Part shown: piece by piece, positions 45,559 to 54,523 of the stretch
Position numbering within the stretch: position 1 is the stretch's first letter
Layout of the letters: the number at the start of each line of letters is the position of its first letter
DNA from: Candidatus Gastranaerophilales bacterium
Lineage (GTDB): Bacteria; Cyanobacteriota; Vampirovibrionia; Gastranaerophilales; Gastranaerophilaceae
Reading direction: 5' to 3'
Length of the DNA stretch: 64,000 bases
Assembly (NCBI GenBank): GCA_944323145.1
Contig: CALURJ010000002.1
Span: 62,001-126,000, forward strand
Program-made: the position numbers and the translations under genes
Notes under the pieces: model-generated
Databases searched by the model: none
Seen by the model: the letters and a program-made list of their open reading frames with translations, nothing else
Told to the model about the DNA's origin: nothing

Positions 45559-45751
45559 TATAATATAAATTTATAACCGCAGACAGTTAGCGGGGGTGGG
45601 GCGGAATAAACAAGCCTCGGGACAATGAAGAATATCTTGTTTCCCCCTTAATAAATCAGCTAACCGAGGTGAAACAGTCGAAATATATTACTTAGATTTG
45701 TTAACCTGTTAGATTTTGCGGTCTGAATATTAAAGAAGCAAAATCTTTTTT
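45559..45751 (+). promoter_or_regulatory. rplJ leader: L10-type ribosomal RNA-mimic region and attenuator
   Basis: A TATAAT box at 45559-45564 starts a leader in which GTTAGC plus GGGGG (45586-45596) pairs with CCCCC and GCTAAC (to 45664). An inner ACAAG/CTTGT stem is also present. The right side ends GCTAACCGAGG, like the L10 leader element where L10(L12)4 binds. Downstream, AGATTTTGC (45711-45719) and GCAAAATCT (45738-45746) with six T form an intrinsic terminator before rplJ, so control is likely by attenuation. Confidence 0.7.
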
Positions 45752-45824
45752 AGTATTCGGGTAACAAAAAAAGGTCGATAAATGTCTTTTTTAAGACGAA
45801 GGAATACTAGCAAAGGAGCTAAAC

Positions 45825-46346
45825 ATGGCAACAAAAGCTTTTAAATCTGAAAAAATAGATGCTATAAAAGCAAAAGCAGAAAAAGCCCAGGTAGCTATTT
45901 TAACAGAGTATAAAGGTTATACTGTAGAAGAAATTACCAATTTGAGAAGAAGCCTCCAAAAAGACGGCGGCGATTATATGGTAACTAAAAATACTCTTGC
46001 TAAAATCGCTTTAAAGGGTACTGATTTTGAAGTTCTTACTGATTCTTTAACAGGACCTGTCGCTATTGCGTTTGGTTTTGAAGATCAGGTAAGCCCTGCA
46101 AAAGCAGTTGCAAAATTTATTAAAGACACCAAAAAAGGTGCTATTTTAGGCGGTGCTTTAGACGGTAAATTGTTAACGGCTAAGGAAGCAGAAGCATTAT
46201 CAAAAATGCCTTCAAAAGAAGAACTTATTGCAAAAATTCTCGGTTCTATCAACTCACCTGCTTCTGGCATCGTTGGATCTATCAATGCAGTTATGTCACA
46301 GCTTACAAGAACTATGGCTGCTGTTAGAGATCAGAAAACCGCATAA
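45825..46346 (+). CDS. rplJ: 50S ribosomal protein L10
   Basis: L10 anchors L7/L12 dimers in the ribosomal stalk. The 173-residue protein has AKAEKAQVAILTEYKGYTVEEITNLR, YMVTKNTLAKIAL, and a C-terminal helix (SGIVGSINAVMSQLTRTMAAV) that binds L12. An aaggag site precedes the ATG. rplL follows after 45 bases. Confidence 0.97.
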   Translation: MATKAFKSEKIDAIKAKAEKAQVAILTEYKGYTVEEITNLRRSLQKDGGDYMVTKNTLAKIALKGTDFEVLTDSLTGPVAIAFGFEDQVSPAKAVAKFIKDTKKGAILGGALDGKLLTAKEAEALSKMPSKEELIAKILGSINSPASGIVGSINAVMSQLTRTMAAVRDQKTA

Positions 46347-46391
46347 GTTTTTTAATGTATTAAACTAAAACAATTTAAAAGGAGAAAAATA

Positions 46392-46769
46392 ATGAGTAAC
46401 GTAGAAACTATTTTAGAATCAATCGAAAAATTGACTTTATTGGAAGCAGCTGAATTAGTAAAAGCTATGGAAGAAAAATTCGGCGTATCTGCAGCAGCTC
46501 CTGTAGCAGTTGCAGCAGCAGCTCCTGCAGCAGCAGGTGAAGCAGCAGCTGATGAAGCTTCTGAAGTATCTGTAATCTTGGCATCAGCTGGTGCTAACAA
46601 AATCGCTGTATTGAAAGAAGTTAGAACTATCACCGGTCTTGGCTTGAAAGAAGCTAAAGATTTAGTAGACGGTGCACCGAAACCTATTAAAGAAGGTGTT
46701 AAAAAAGAAGATGCTGAAGCTATTAAAAAACAGCTTGAAGCAGCTGGCGCTACTGTTGAAATCAAGTAG
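46392..46769 (+). CDS. rplL: 50S ribosomal protein L7/L12
   Basis: The 125-residue protein has the N-terminal dimer domain ([25 protein letters not shown]), an Ala/Pro hinge and the factor-binding C-terminal domain ([34 protein letters not shown]). It is unusual that rpoB does not follow: a terminator and a convergent nuclease gene do. Confidence 0.98.
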   Translation: MSNVETILESIEKLTLLEAAELVKAMEEKFGVSAAAPVAVAAAAPAAAGEAAADEASEVSVILASAGANKIAVLKEVRTITGLGLKEAKDLVDGAPKPIKEGVKKEDAEAIKKQLEAAGATVEIK

Positions 46770-46789
46770 TAACAGGTTAATTCCTAAAA

Positions 46790-46822
46790 ATAAAAAACCT
46801 CTCTGCCTGAGAGGTTTTTTAT
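46790..46822. terminator. rplL terminator, bidirectional
   Basis: AAAACCTCTC-TGCCT-GAGAGGTTTT stem with flanking A and T runs. It serves rplJ-rplL and overlaps the 3' end of the convergent gene. Confidence 0.92.
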
Positions 46823-47487
46823 TTTATACAAATCTTTTTGTATTCGCAAAAATCACATTGAGCTGTATATTCGGCTTCTTCCGGAAATTGAGCATTTGTG
46901 ATTTTATCACAAATTTCAATCAACATTTTTTCATATTCCTGTTCTTTTTCCAAAGAAAAATCTATTAAGACATTTTGGTTATTTTTTAAATCAATGTATA
47001 CAAATTTAATATTGTATGCGTCACCCTGCACTTGTTTCAGGGGCTGATTTTTTAGTAATTTTGATGTGCACAGCAGATAAACCATAGTTTGATAATCGTA
47101 TTCGGGATTTTTAGGAGTTGAGCCGGTTTTGTAATCAAGAATATAATAATTTTTTTCATCTTTCATCAGGGCGTCTAATCTTCCGCCAATCCAGTAATCT
47201 CCGATTTTGCAGGAAAGGTTATATTCTGAGTTTATGTAATTTTTTTGAAAAAATTCGTTTTGTTTAAGATGCTCCCAGGTCAGTTTTTCTTCACAATTCA
47301 AAGCTTTTTCCATTTTGGTTATATCATCTCCGCGAAGATAATAGTTTGCGAGTGCGTGAACCTTTTTCCCTTTTTCAAAAAGACTGATTTTTTGCGGCAT
47401 TGAAATCTTTTGTATATATTTAAAATAGTATTTTTTAGGACAGGTTTTAAAGGTTTTGAGCATATTGGGAGAAAAGCTATTCATCAT
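46819..47487 (-). CDS. PD-(D/E)XK nuclease of the RecB/AddB type
   Basis: The 222-residue protein begins FSPNMLKTFKTCPKKYYFKYI. It contains GGRLDALMKDEKNYYILDYKTG, the D-x(n)-(D)-x-K nuclease motif (residues about 103-123), then QTMVYLL. It ends with the CDFCEYKKIC cysteine cluster, which in AddB/Cas4-like nucleases ligates an Fe-S cluster together with the early Cys. It overlaps the helicase gene by 11 bases, so the two form a recombinational repair pair. Confidence 0.88.
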   Translation of the reverse strand: MMNSFSPNMLKTFKTCPKKYYFKYIQKISMPQKISLFEKGKKVHALANYYLRGDDITKMEKALNCEEKLTWEHLKQNEFFQKNYINSEYNLSCKIGDYWIGGRLDALMKDEKNYYILDYKTGSTPKNPEYDYQTMVYLLCTSKLLKNQPLKQVQGDAYNIKFVYIDLKNNQNVLIDFSLEKEQEYEKMLIEICDKITNAQFPEEAEYTAQCDFCEYKKICIK

Positions 47488-50400
47488 ATACCTCCGTACA
47501 ATCCAGAATTTCCGAAAAAATCAAGTTCGGTTCTTGTTCAATAATCTTTTCAAATGATTTAACCTTGCGGCTTGTTGTAAAATAAAGATGTTTTTTGGCT
47601 CTTGTGATTGCGACATAAAGCAGCCTTAAATTCTCTGACACAAGCTCCTGTTTCATGTCAAATTCTGTTTTAGGTTTGTAATCTGTATTTAGCCGCTTAA
47701 GATTTTCCATAAAATCAGAAGATTTGAGTTTAATTTGTTCAAAATCAATAGTTAAATTTTTTTCGGACATTTCGGGAATAAATACATAATCAAACTCATC
47801 TCCTTTAGATTTATGCATTGTCATAACCTGAACTTTTCCGGCAATATATTCTTTGCTGCTTTCTTCTTCTTCGGAGAAAAATTTAAATCCGCTGAGAGAA
47901 GGCTTTTTCGCCAATTCTCCCAAACGCTCGACAAGTATCGGGAATTCTTTATAGTTTATGCTCAATCTTTTTATAAGAGTTGAAATAAGGTATACATTAG
48001 ATTTTTCTATTTCTGATGAAAAATAGTGCAGTCCTATTTTTATTGCAAGTTCATCCGGCGTGAGATGCGGGAATGACAGCCAGTAGGTTAAATCCCAATA
48101 GAACTGTGTAAGATAAGGATTTTCGATATCATCGCAGTTTGTTTGTATAAACGGGTTTTCAAACTCCCTTATTTCAAGTCCGAGCCGCTGCTTATAAAAA
48201 CCCATTTCTGCAAGGATTTCATAGTTATCTGCAATAATATTGTTATCAAAAGGATGAATAATCATTTGCATAATTGCAAAGATTGTTTTAAAGATTGATT
48301 TCTGTTCAAGGGATTCGCTTCTTGTAATAGTTTTTAATCCGCTGTTATTAATAAAGTTCATCCACTGGGCAACCTGATAATTATTTCTTAAAAGTATTCC
48401 GATTGTACATTTTTCATCTTTGGAAAGAGCTGATTTAATCTCTTTTAATATGTAGTTTCTTTCTTCGAGCGGCTTTTCAAAGATTATAGAATGCAGAGCA
48501 TTTTCGGATAAAGGATTTTTTCCCTCAACAGGATGCATAAATATTTTGTAAAATGCATTTTTAGTTTCCTGCCGTTGTTCTGCCCATTTTACAAGATTAT
48601 TAGCAAGAGTCCAAACATCTTTTGTACAGCGTTGGGAGCAATCCATACTTACGTCGGTGCTTTCTTGTATAAATTTTCTGAACCCTTCCACATCGGCGTT
48701 TGAAAAAGTTGTTGTAATCGCCTGATTTATATCCCCGCAGCGAATTAAATTTTTGTGTTTCCCGCTTAAGAGATTGATTAACCGTTGTTGAATAGATGAG
48801 GAATCCTGAGCTTCATCCTCAATAATATAATGACAGATATCCTGATAATATTCTCGGATATCGGCATTTTCTTCCAGCAGTTTAACTGATGATGTAAGCA
48901 TATCATCGTAATCTATCAAATTTGATTCTCTTAAAACTCTTTGGTATTCATCGAAAAATGTTTGAAATTTTTGAATTTTATTGTCTGTCGGATTGTTAAA
49001 TTGTCCGTTCCCGATTTTAAATACGGAAATTCCTCTGTCAAATTCATCCGTTTCAGATTTTTTTAATTTGAGTTTGGTTGAAATTTCTCTTATTATTCTT
49101 GTTCTTTGCGTGTCATCGCATATTTCAAAATCTGATGACAGCCCTAATCTTTCATAATTGCCGTTTTCTTTTAAAATTCTCAAAGCAAGCCCGTGTATTG
49201 TGCTGATATTAGGAATTTGTGATGAGTTTTGCCTGATATTTTTAATTCTGTCGCGGAAATTTCTTGCGGCGGATTCCATATAAGTCATAACAAATATATT
49301 TTCAGGATTTATCCCTTTATCAAGAAGTTTTAGAATAAGAGCAAGTAATATTGTTGTTTTTCCGGCACCCGGAACAGCTGAAATTGCCATCTGCCCGTGT
49401 TCATATTCAAGTACTGGCTTTTGATCATCACGCGGAATAATTTTGAAAGCTCCTGCGTCATTGCGGACTTGTTCCTTAATCTCTTCGACTTTTATATATT
49501 CTTCAATTCCTCCGAAGTTTTCAATTCCGTTTCCGTCAAACAGGCTTGAATAAGTGTAAACATGTTCTGATGCGCAAAGGGTAAGTTTTCTTAAAATCCT
49601 TGCTGTTTTATCTTTGGAAAGCTGGATATTATCATCAATTGTGTATTCATCTTTTGCCCATCCGCGCTGAAACACCCATGCATTATATAAAGGTCCGGTG
49701 TCGCTTTTAATCCATTCGTCGCTTGAGATATCCAACCAGAATTGATATTTGGTTTTAATTTGATTATCAATGATTTTTTGCGGAGTTGAAATTACAATAT
49801 CATTGTCCGAAATTTCAAGGGTTGAATACGGATTTTCCGCAATAATTGAATTTTCAATCTGGGTTATAATATCTTCCTGCCTGTTTTCAAATTCTTTCCC
49901 GAGTACATTTTCAAAATCCTGAAGCTGTTTTATAAAAAAGTTAAACTTATTCATTTCAACAGAATTTACATAATAAAATCTGGCAAGCTCATTGTAAATA
50001 TCATATACTTTTTCTGATAACTTAGATTTGCTTGATTTTAATACTTCAATCAGATCTTTAAATTTTTTGTATCTGCCTGTGTATTCCTCTAAATTAAATT
50101 CAAACGGGATTAATTCGTTATTCTGCTCAAAGTTTTCCAAAATGTCTTTACAGTATTTAACCGGAATTCCCAAAAATTCTGAAAGGACAACTCTGAGTTC
50201 AAACTCTGTAACTTTAAACCCGCTGTTAATTTTTAATATTGTTAAAACAGATTTTACAAGCCTGTTTTGTATAAGCTTTTCACTGCCGGAGAGAAAAAGC
50301 AAATTCGGACGAAGGTTTTCATTCAAAGAGAATTTGAGCATGTCATCTACAACAGGTGTAATTATAGAAATGTCAGACGGCTTTATATTCTTTTCCAGGA

Positions 50401-51340
50401 GTTCATTGATTTTGCAGACGGCAGTTTCTATCATGGATGCTCTCTTTGATGGCGACTGAATAGAAAAATTTCGTAAAGTGCCGGTTTCCACTCCGGTAAT
50501 ATTAGAAAATAAAGTTTCTGCGTCAATGGAAAGTTTATTTGTTGATTGAATTTTTTCTGCTTTTTGTTTAAATAATTCCTCAAATTTCCACACTGCAGTT
50601 TTGTCTGCACTTAAATACCCTGCCCTGCTTGCTCCTTTTTCGTCAAATCCGATAAACACATCTTTTAACTGCGGAGCTAAGTGTGAAATAAAATCAAAAC
50701 ATACAGGAGTGATTTCATCACCGTCATCCAATATAAGATATTTTATTTTTTTGAAGTAGTTTGTGTTTTTATAAATATAATTAAAAACAAGAGTTTGTCT
50801 GAGGTAATCGAAATCTCTAAGAGCGAGAGTGTCAGCAAGCAGTTTTTTTAATGTTTTTTTTGCATCATCCGCAAAACTTTCACCTAAAACGCGTGAGCGC
50901 CATTCAACTTCTTCATCGGATAAATTGTTTTGTACAATTAGAGAATATCTTCTGAACAGCTGATGTAAAAGTGACTTTTTTGAATTGTAACCTTTAAAAG
51001 GTATTTCTTTCAAAATATCTTTTAAAAGAAATTGCGATACTTCTAAACCTGTCATATTAGGAAGGATTGACGGCTTGTTGAAAGGATTAATATTCTCAAC
51101 AAAAGCCCAGTTATCGTTAATTGTGTTATAAACAAGAGAAAAGAATGAATGTACGTTTAATTTCTCTATAGAATCAATTTTTAATAATTCTAAAGTTTTG
51201 TTTATGAAGTTTTGTTTAAGGTTTGAATTTTGAACAAGAACCAAAATTTCAGAAGAACTTATGCCGGTATTTAAAAGATTTGCATAGCTTTTTATCAGAA
51301 AATCAGTCTTATTAGTGGATAAATCACCCGAAATTAACAT
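47477..51340 (-). CDS. UvrD/AddA-like helicase with N-terminal degenerate helicase half
   Basis: The 1287-residue protein has a C-terminal superfamily 1 helicase (from about residue 645). It shows Walker A ISAVPGAGKTTILL near 655, the Walker B-type IIEDEAQDSSSIQQRLI, RCGDINQAITTTF, and a late VMTMHKSKGDEFDYVFIPE and LLYVAITRAKKHLYF. The first 640 residues look like a second, inactive helicase half (SGDLSTNKTDFLIKSYANLL where an AddB P-loop would stand, and YLILDDGDEITPVCF). With the overlapping nuclease gene it resembles an AddAB-type break-repair enzyme rearranged so that the AddB-like part is fused to the helicase and the nuclease is separate. Confidence 0.82.
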   Translation of the reverse strand: MLISGDLSTNKTDFLIKSYANLLNTGISSSEILVLVQNSNLKQNFINKTLELLKIDSIEKLNVHSFFSLVYNTINDNWAFVENINPFNKPSILPNMTGLEVSQFLLKDILKEIPFKGYNSKKSLLHQLFRRYSLIVQNNLSDEEVEWRSRVLGESFADDAKKTLKKLLADTLALRDFDYLRQTLVFNYIYKNTNYFKKIKYLILDDGDEITPVCFDFISHLAPQLKDVFIGFDEKGASRAGYLSADKTAVWKFEELFKQKAEKIQSTNKLSIDAETLFSNITGVETGTLRNFSIQSPSKRASMIETAVCKINELLEKNIKPSDISIITPVVDDMLKFSLNENLRPNLLFLSGSEKLIQNRLVKSVLTILKINSGFKVTEFELRVVLSEFLGIPVKYCKDILENFEQNNELIPFEFNLEEYTGRYKKFKDLIEVLKSSKSKLSEKVYDIYNELARFYYVNSVEMNKFNFFIKQLQDFENVLGKEFENRQEDIITQIENSIIAENPYSTLEISDNDIVISTPQKIIDNQIKTKYQFWLDISSDEWIKSDTGPLYNAWVFQRGWAKDEYTIDDNIQLSKDKTARILRKLTLCASEHVYTYSSLFDGNGIENFGGIEEYIKVEEIKEQVRNDAGAFKIIPRDDQKPVLEYEHGQMAISAVPGAGKTTILLALILKLLDKGINPENIFVMTYMESAARNFRDRIKNIRQNSSQIPNISTIHGLALRILKENGNYERLGLSSDFEICDDTQRTRIIREISTKLKLKKSETDEFDRGISVFKIGNGQFNNPTDNKIQKFQTFFDEYQRVLRESNLIDYDDMLTSSVKLLEENADIREYYQDICHYIIEDEAQDSSSIQQRLINLLSGKHKNLIRCGDINQAITTTFSNADVEGFRKFIQESTDVSMDCSQRCTKDVWTLANNLVKWAEQRQETKNAFYKIFMHPVEGKNPLSENALHSIIFEKPLEERNYILKEIKSALSKDEKCTIGILLRNNYQVAQWMNFINNSGLKTITRSESLEQKSIFKTIFAIMQMIIHPFDNNIIADNYEILAEMGFYKQRLGLEIREFENPFIQTNCDDIENPYLTQFYWDLTYWLSFPHLTPDELAIKIGLHYFSSEIEKSNVYLISTLIKRLSINYKEFPILVERLGELAKKPSLSGFKFFSEEEESSKEYIAGKVQVMTMHKSKGDEFDYVFIPEMSEKNLTIDFEQIKLKSSDFMENLKRLNTDYKPKTEFDMKQELVSENLRLLYVAITRAKKHLYFTTSRKVKSFEKIIEQEPNLIFSEILDCTEVYDE

Positions 51341-51491
51341 TCATACTCCTTACAAAAATAATTGTATCATGAACAATAAAAAAATTATTTTGTCCTCATC
51401 CTAACGAACTATTGCATTTTTTTTTACATTCTACTATTATATAAGCATAAACGGAGATGTAAGATATACAAGTAAATGCATGGAGGTTAGT

Positions 51492-51698
51492 ATGCAAGAA
51501 TTACAAGAACAAATCGGACAATCAGCAGGTCAAATCTACAACTATTTGAACAATAACGGAGAATCTTCATTCTCTAAAATGAAAAAAGAATTAGACCTTA
51601 AAGGAAACTTCGCAGATTTAGGTCTTGGCTGGTTGGCTAGAGAAGACAAAGTTGAAATTTCTAAAAAAGGAACTTCAGTAAGTGTAAGACTTAAATAG
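51492..51698 (+). CDS. Small winged-helix protein (DUF2582-like)
   Basis: I place the start at ATG 51492 because ggagg lies 5 bases before it; a frame from 51480 includes that site. The 68-residue product, MQELQEQIGQSAGQIYNYLN then SFSKMKKELDLKG, LGLGWLAREDKVEISKKG, has the helix-turn-helix and wing pattern of the DUF2582 family. It is probably DNA-binding, monocistronic and ended by a strong terminator. Confidence 0.78.
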   Translation: MQELQEQIGQSAGQIYNYLNNNGESSFSKMKKELDLKGNFADLGLGWLAREDKVEISKKGTSVSVRLK

Positions 51699-51727
51699 TA
51701 ATTAATTTTACGTAAACAAGACATTTT

Positions 51728-51757
51728 AAAAAAGCTCCCATTTCGGGAGCTTTTTTA
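51728..51757 (+). terminator. Intrinsic terminator
   Basis: AAAAAGCTCCC-ATTTC-GGGAGCTTTTT stem and T-run 30 bases after the winged-helix gene. A second hairpin, GAGCTTCT/AGAAGCTTTT, follows at about 51774-51800. Confidence 0.9.
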
Positions 51758-52407
51758 ATGTATATAAAAATAAAAAGAGCTTCTAATAAATCAGAAGCTT
51801 TTAAAATTTTAGTGATTTCTCGTGTAAAAGGTTAGTAGGTAGAAAGTGTAGTAGGTAGTGTGAAAATTTATTAATTATTGCTTTTGCAATTTATTTATCT
51901 CTTATATATTAATAAAGTATTTCTAGAGTATATAATTGCGTTATATTTGATATATTTTAACAAAACTTTACATAATAAATATTATAGGAAATATAATTTA
52001 CCCTCTCCTTGGAGAGGGATTAAGGGAGAGGGTTTATTTTATATGCGGGAACTCTGCGTCCCCGCACCCCGCACCAAATGTTCTTTTTCTTTGTTGCGAT
52101 GCAAAGAAAAAGAACATTGGATAAGAAAAAGAAACACGCAAATCGTTTAATCTGCACTAAATTCAACCCGTGCGGATGAATTCGCTATATCTTTCCGTCA
52201 TTCCGAACTCGTTTCGGAATCTCTTTCCCGCTCAAACAGCATCCGCTTTGTTATTGTTTCATTAAGTGCAGATTATTATATTTTTTCGTGCGCATTTGCG
52301 CACCGTTATGACTTAACGTCTTATCGTCTTAACGACTTATTAACTTCTAATAATATTTATTATGCTATTTTTGTTTTATAATAAAAGAATAAAAAAGGAT
52401 TTATGAT
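51758..52407. repeat. Non-coding island of nested inverted repeats (dispersed-repeat type)
   Basis: No supported gene. It contains CCCTCTCC-rich and GGAGAGGG-rich inverted sequence (51999-52034) and TGTTCTTTTTCTTTG/CAAAGAAAAAGAACA (52079-52116). A nested structure follows: AATCTGCACT (52149-52158) pairs with AGTGCAGATT (52265-52274), with GCGGATG/CATCCGC inside it and ATTCCGAA/TTCGGAAT (52200-52220) at its centre. Last is GTGCGCA-TT-TGCGCAC (52288-52303) and a TTAACGTCTTATCGTCTTAACG tract near 52313-52336 (split arms of TTAACG). Similar GTCATTCCG, CTTAACGTCTTA and AAAGCGGATG motifs occur at 4.08-4.48 kb. Confidence 0.6.
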
Positions 52408-52890
52408 ATGAAAATAGCGATTTATCCGGGTAGTTTTGACCCGATTACAAAAGGACATTTGGATATATTAAAAACAGCAGCCGGAATTTTTGATAAAGTT
52501 ATTATTGCTGTTGCAAGAAATTCTGAAAAACACGGTTTTCTGCCTGTTGATGTAAGAGTAAAACTTATAAAAGAAAGTGTAAAAGATTTAGATAATGTAG
52601 AAGTGGATTTTTTTGAAGGGCTTACAATCAACTATGCCCGTCAAAAAGGTGCAACCGTTTTGATAAGAGGTTTGCGTGCTGTATCTGATTTTGAGTATGA
52701 AATGCAGCTTTCTCAGGCTAACAGCGCTCTTGCAGATGAGGTAAAAACGGTATTTTTAACAACAAAACCAAAATACAACTTTATTTCTTCTAGTACGATT
52801 AAAGAAATTTTTTTGAATAAGGGGGATATTTCTAAATTTGTTCCCGAGCCTGTATTTAATTATTTAGATAAGGAATATGAAAATGTCTGA
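52408..52890 (+). CDS. coaD: Phosphopantetheine adenylyltransferase
   Basis: CoaD makes dephospho-CoA from 4'-phosphopantetheine and ATP. The 160-residue protein has IAIYPGSFDPITKGHLDILKTA with the nucleotidyltransferase TxGH motif, RGLRAVSDFEYEMQLSQANSAL, and FISSSTIKEI. An aaaagga site precedes it. With panB and panC it gives three CoA-pathway genes in the window. Its end overlaps the next gene. Confidence 0.97.
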   Translation: MKIAIYPGSFDPITKGHLDILKTAAGIFDKVIIAVARNSEKHGFLPVDVRVKLIKESVKDLDNVEVDFFEGLTINYARQKGATVLIRGLRAVSDFEYEMQLSQANSALADEVKTVFLTTKPKYNFISSSTIKEIFLNKGDISKFVPEPVFNYLDKEYENV

Positions 52891-53209
52891 ATTAAAATCG
52901 ATAGATTATATAAATCAAATTAATAATATAATACATTCAAATAAAAGATTGGCATGTTATGTATTTGTCAAAAAATATGAAATAGAAGAACGTATTGATA
53001 AAATATATTCATCAGTGCCGGTTGAAATTATGGAAGCTAAGGCTTTGGGCAATAAACCTGGATTCGGTGAAGGTTTGTACAACGAATTGAAAAATTTTGA
53101 AATATATTTGGATGATAGTTTAAAGATATTTAATTTTTGTATTCTGAATATTAATAAAACCGAACAATTACTTAAAAAAATTGCGGGAAATATCTCCTCA
53201 GGCGCATAA
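52877..53209 (+). CDS. Unknown protein related to the N-terminus of the neighbouring coiled-coil protein
   Basis: The 110-residue protein (ATG 52877 or 52883, both inside coaD's end) has CYVFVKKYEIEERIDKIYSS and VPVEIMEAKAL. This resembles VVKTKEIETLIDRIYASLPV and EVQEARAF in the next gene, so the two share a domain of about 40 residues. No enzyme motif is seen. Linkage to coaD and a coiled-coil protein is reminiscent of a cyanobacterial arrangement, which I recall only generally. Confidence 0.65.
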   Translation: MKMSELKSIDYINQINNIIHSNKRLACYVFVKKYEIEERIDKIYSSVPVEIMEAKALGNKPGFGEGLYNELKNFEIYLDDSLKIFNFCILNINKTEQLLKKIAGNISSGA

Positions 53210-53319
53210 TGAATTACTTGTACAAAAGTTAACATATATAAATTTAAAGTTAAAAATATATTTGACAATTAAAATACGCTTATGTAGAATATAATTATAT
53301 TTAAGTGAAAGGTATATGT

Positions 53320-53934
53320 GTGACAACAATGCAGCAAAATAACGGTGTATATGACTTATTGAAAATGTTGGAAATTTCTTTGGAGGAAGGTTTTCCTATC
53401 GTTCCTAGAAAATTCACTGTTGTAAAAACCAAAGAAATTGAAACATTAATTGATAGAATTTATGCTTCATTGCCTGTAGAAGTTCAGGAGGCAAGAGCAT
53501 TTTTAAGACGCAGAGATGAATTACAGCTGGAAGCTCAGCAGAAAGCTGAAAAAATTGTTAAAGATGCTCAGATGGAAGCAGATAGAAAATTGTCAGAGGC
53601 TGATTTTATAAAAGCTCTGGAAAGAGAAGGAATAAGAATAAGAACTCAGGTTCAGGAAGAATGCGAAGAAATTAAACGCAAAGCATTGGAAGAAGCTGAT
53701 AATATCAGAGCTCAAGCAACGGAAGATGCGATGAAAACAAAAGAAGGTGCGGAACTTTATGCTGAACAGGTTTTGACAAATCTTGAAAAAAATCTTACAC
53801 AGCAGCAGCAAATTGTAAAAAACGGTCAGGTTTATATGGAAAAACTTCGTTCGGAATCTTTTAGAGGTTATGATATGCCGTCACCTTATTCCTCCGAAAG
53901 AGTTTCTTCGAGTTCGGATTTTACAATTAATTAA
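53320..53934 (+). CDS. Coiled-coil protein (ATP-synthase-B/DivIVA-like helix), unknown function
   Basis: A GTG at 53320, 7 bases after aaagg, is the most likely start; GTG 53305 and ATG 53329 are alternatives. The product of about 204 residues has an N-terminal domain of 65 residues shared with the previous gene. A long charged helix follows (about residues 70-170, EAQQKAEKIVKDAQMEADRK, QEECEEIKRKALEEADNIR) like the stalk of ATP synthase b or DivIVA-type proteins, then a Ser-rich tail. A scaffold or division-related role is a guess. Confidence 0.7.
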   Translation: MTTMQQNNGVYDLLKMLEISLEEGFPIVPRKFTVVKTKEIETLIDRIYASLPVEVQEARAFLRRRDELQLEAQQKAEKIVKDAQMEADRKLSEADFIKALEREGIRIRTQVQEECEEIKRKALEEADNIRAQATEDAMKTKEGAELYAEQVLTNLEKNLTQQQQIVKNGQVYMEKLRSESFRGYDMPSPYSSERVSSSSDFTIN

Positions 53935-53949
53935 AAAACAGGTTTTAAT

Positions 53950-53986
53950 CAAAAAAACAATCGGTTATATTAGCCGGTTGTTTTTG
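53950..53986 (+). terminator. Intrinsic terminator
   Basis: AACAATCGGTT-ATATT-AGCCGGTTGTT with T-run, 20 bases after the coiled-coil gene; the stem uses wobble pairs. Confidence 0.8.
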
Positions 53987-54167
53987 TTATATTAGCTTAT
54001 TGTTTGTTAACAAAACGTTTGCAATTTATTTTGTTTGTTTTATTATGTTAACATAAGCCGATTTAATTAGAATGTGAGTGATATCACATTCTTTTTTAAA
54101 GCGGAACGGGCGGTAAAAAGCGGTCTGTAAGATGAATAATTAATCAATTGAAAAGGAAATAAAAACA

Positions 54168-54335
54168 ATGGGTATCAAAGGAAAAAACGACAGAATGGTA
54201 GTTCTTGCTTGTGAAGATTGTAAAGAAAGAAACTACACAACAACAAAAAACAAAAAAAACATTAAAGAAAGACTTGAGTTGAGCAAATACTGCCCGACTT
54301 GCAAAAAACACACCAACCACAAGGAAACAAAATAG
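54168..54335 (+). CDS. rpmG: 50S ribosomal protein L33
   Basis: The 55-residue frame reads [20 protein letters not shown], then [20 protein letters not shown] and [15 protein letters not shown]. It has the two CxxC zinc-binding pairs of the zinc form of L33. An aaaagga site precedes the ATG. It starts the conserved rpmG-(tRNA-Trp)-secE-nusG-rplK-rplA run. The 88 bases after it, before the tRNA, contain a hairpin-like repeat of GCAAAGA/TCTTTGC sequence. Confidence 0.95.
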   Translation: MGIKGKNDRMVVLACEDCKERNYTTTKNKKNIKERLELSKYCPTCKKHTNHKETK

Positions 54336-54422
54336 ATGCAAAGAAGCTAAGAGGCGAAGAGGTTGAGTCTTTATCTTAAATAGCTTTGCATCTTTGCCTC
54401 TATTCATCTTAGCATCTGATTT

Positions 54423-54495
54423 GCGTCCTTAGTTCAGTTGGTAGAACGTCGGTCTCCAAAACCGGATGTCGAGGGTTCGAGTCCTTCAGGGCGCG
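54423..54495 (+). tRNA. tRNA-Trp (CCA)
   Basis: Cloverleaf of 73 bases: acceptor GCGTCCT with AGGGCGC (one G-T pair), anticodon loop CTCCAAA with anticodon CCA, T-arm GAGGGTTCGAGTCCTTC. The 3' CCA is not encoded. Its location between rpmG and secE is a common bacterial arrangement. Confidence 0.96.
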
Positions 54496-54523
54496 ATTTA
54501 TAAAGTTATAAGGGAACAAAAAT

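Noticed and set aside
46490-46560. Tandem GCAGCAGC-type repeat in rplL
   Set aside because: This encodes the ordinary Ala-rich hinge of L7/L12.
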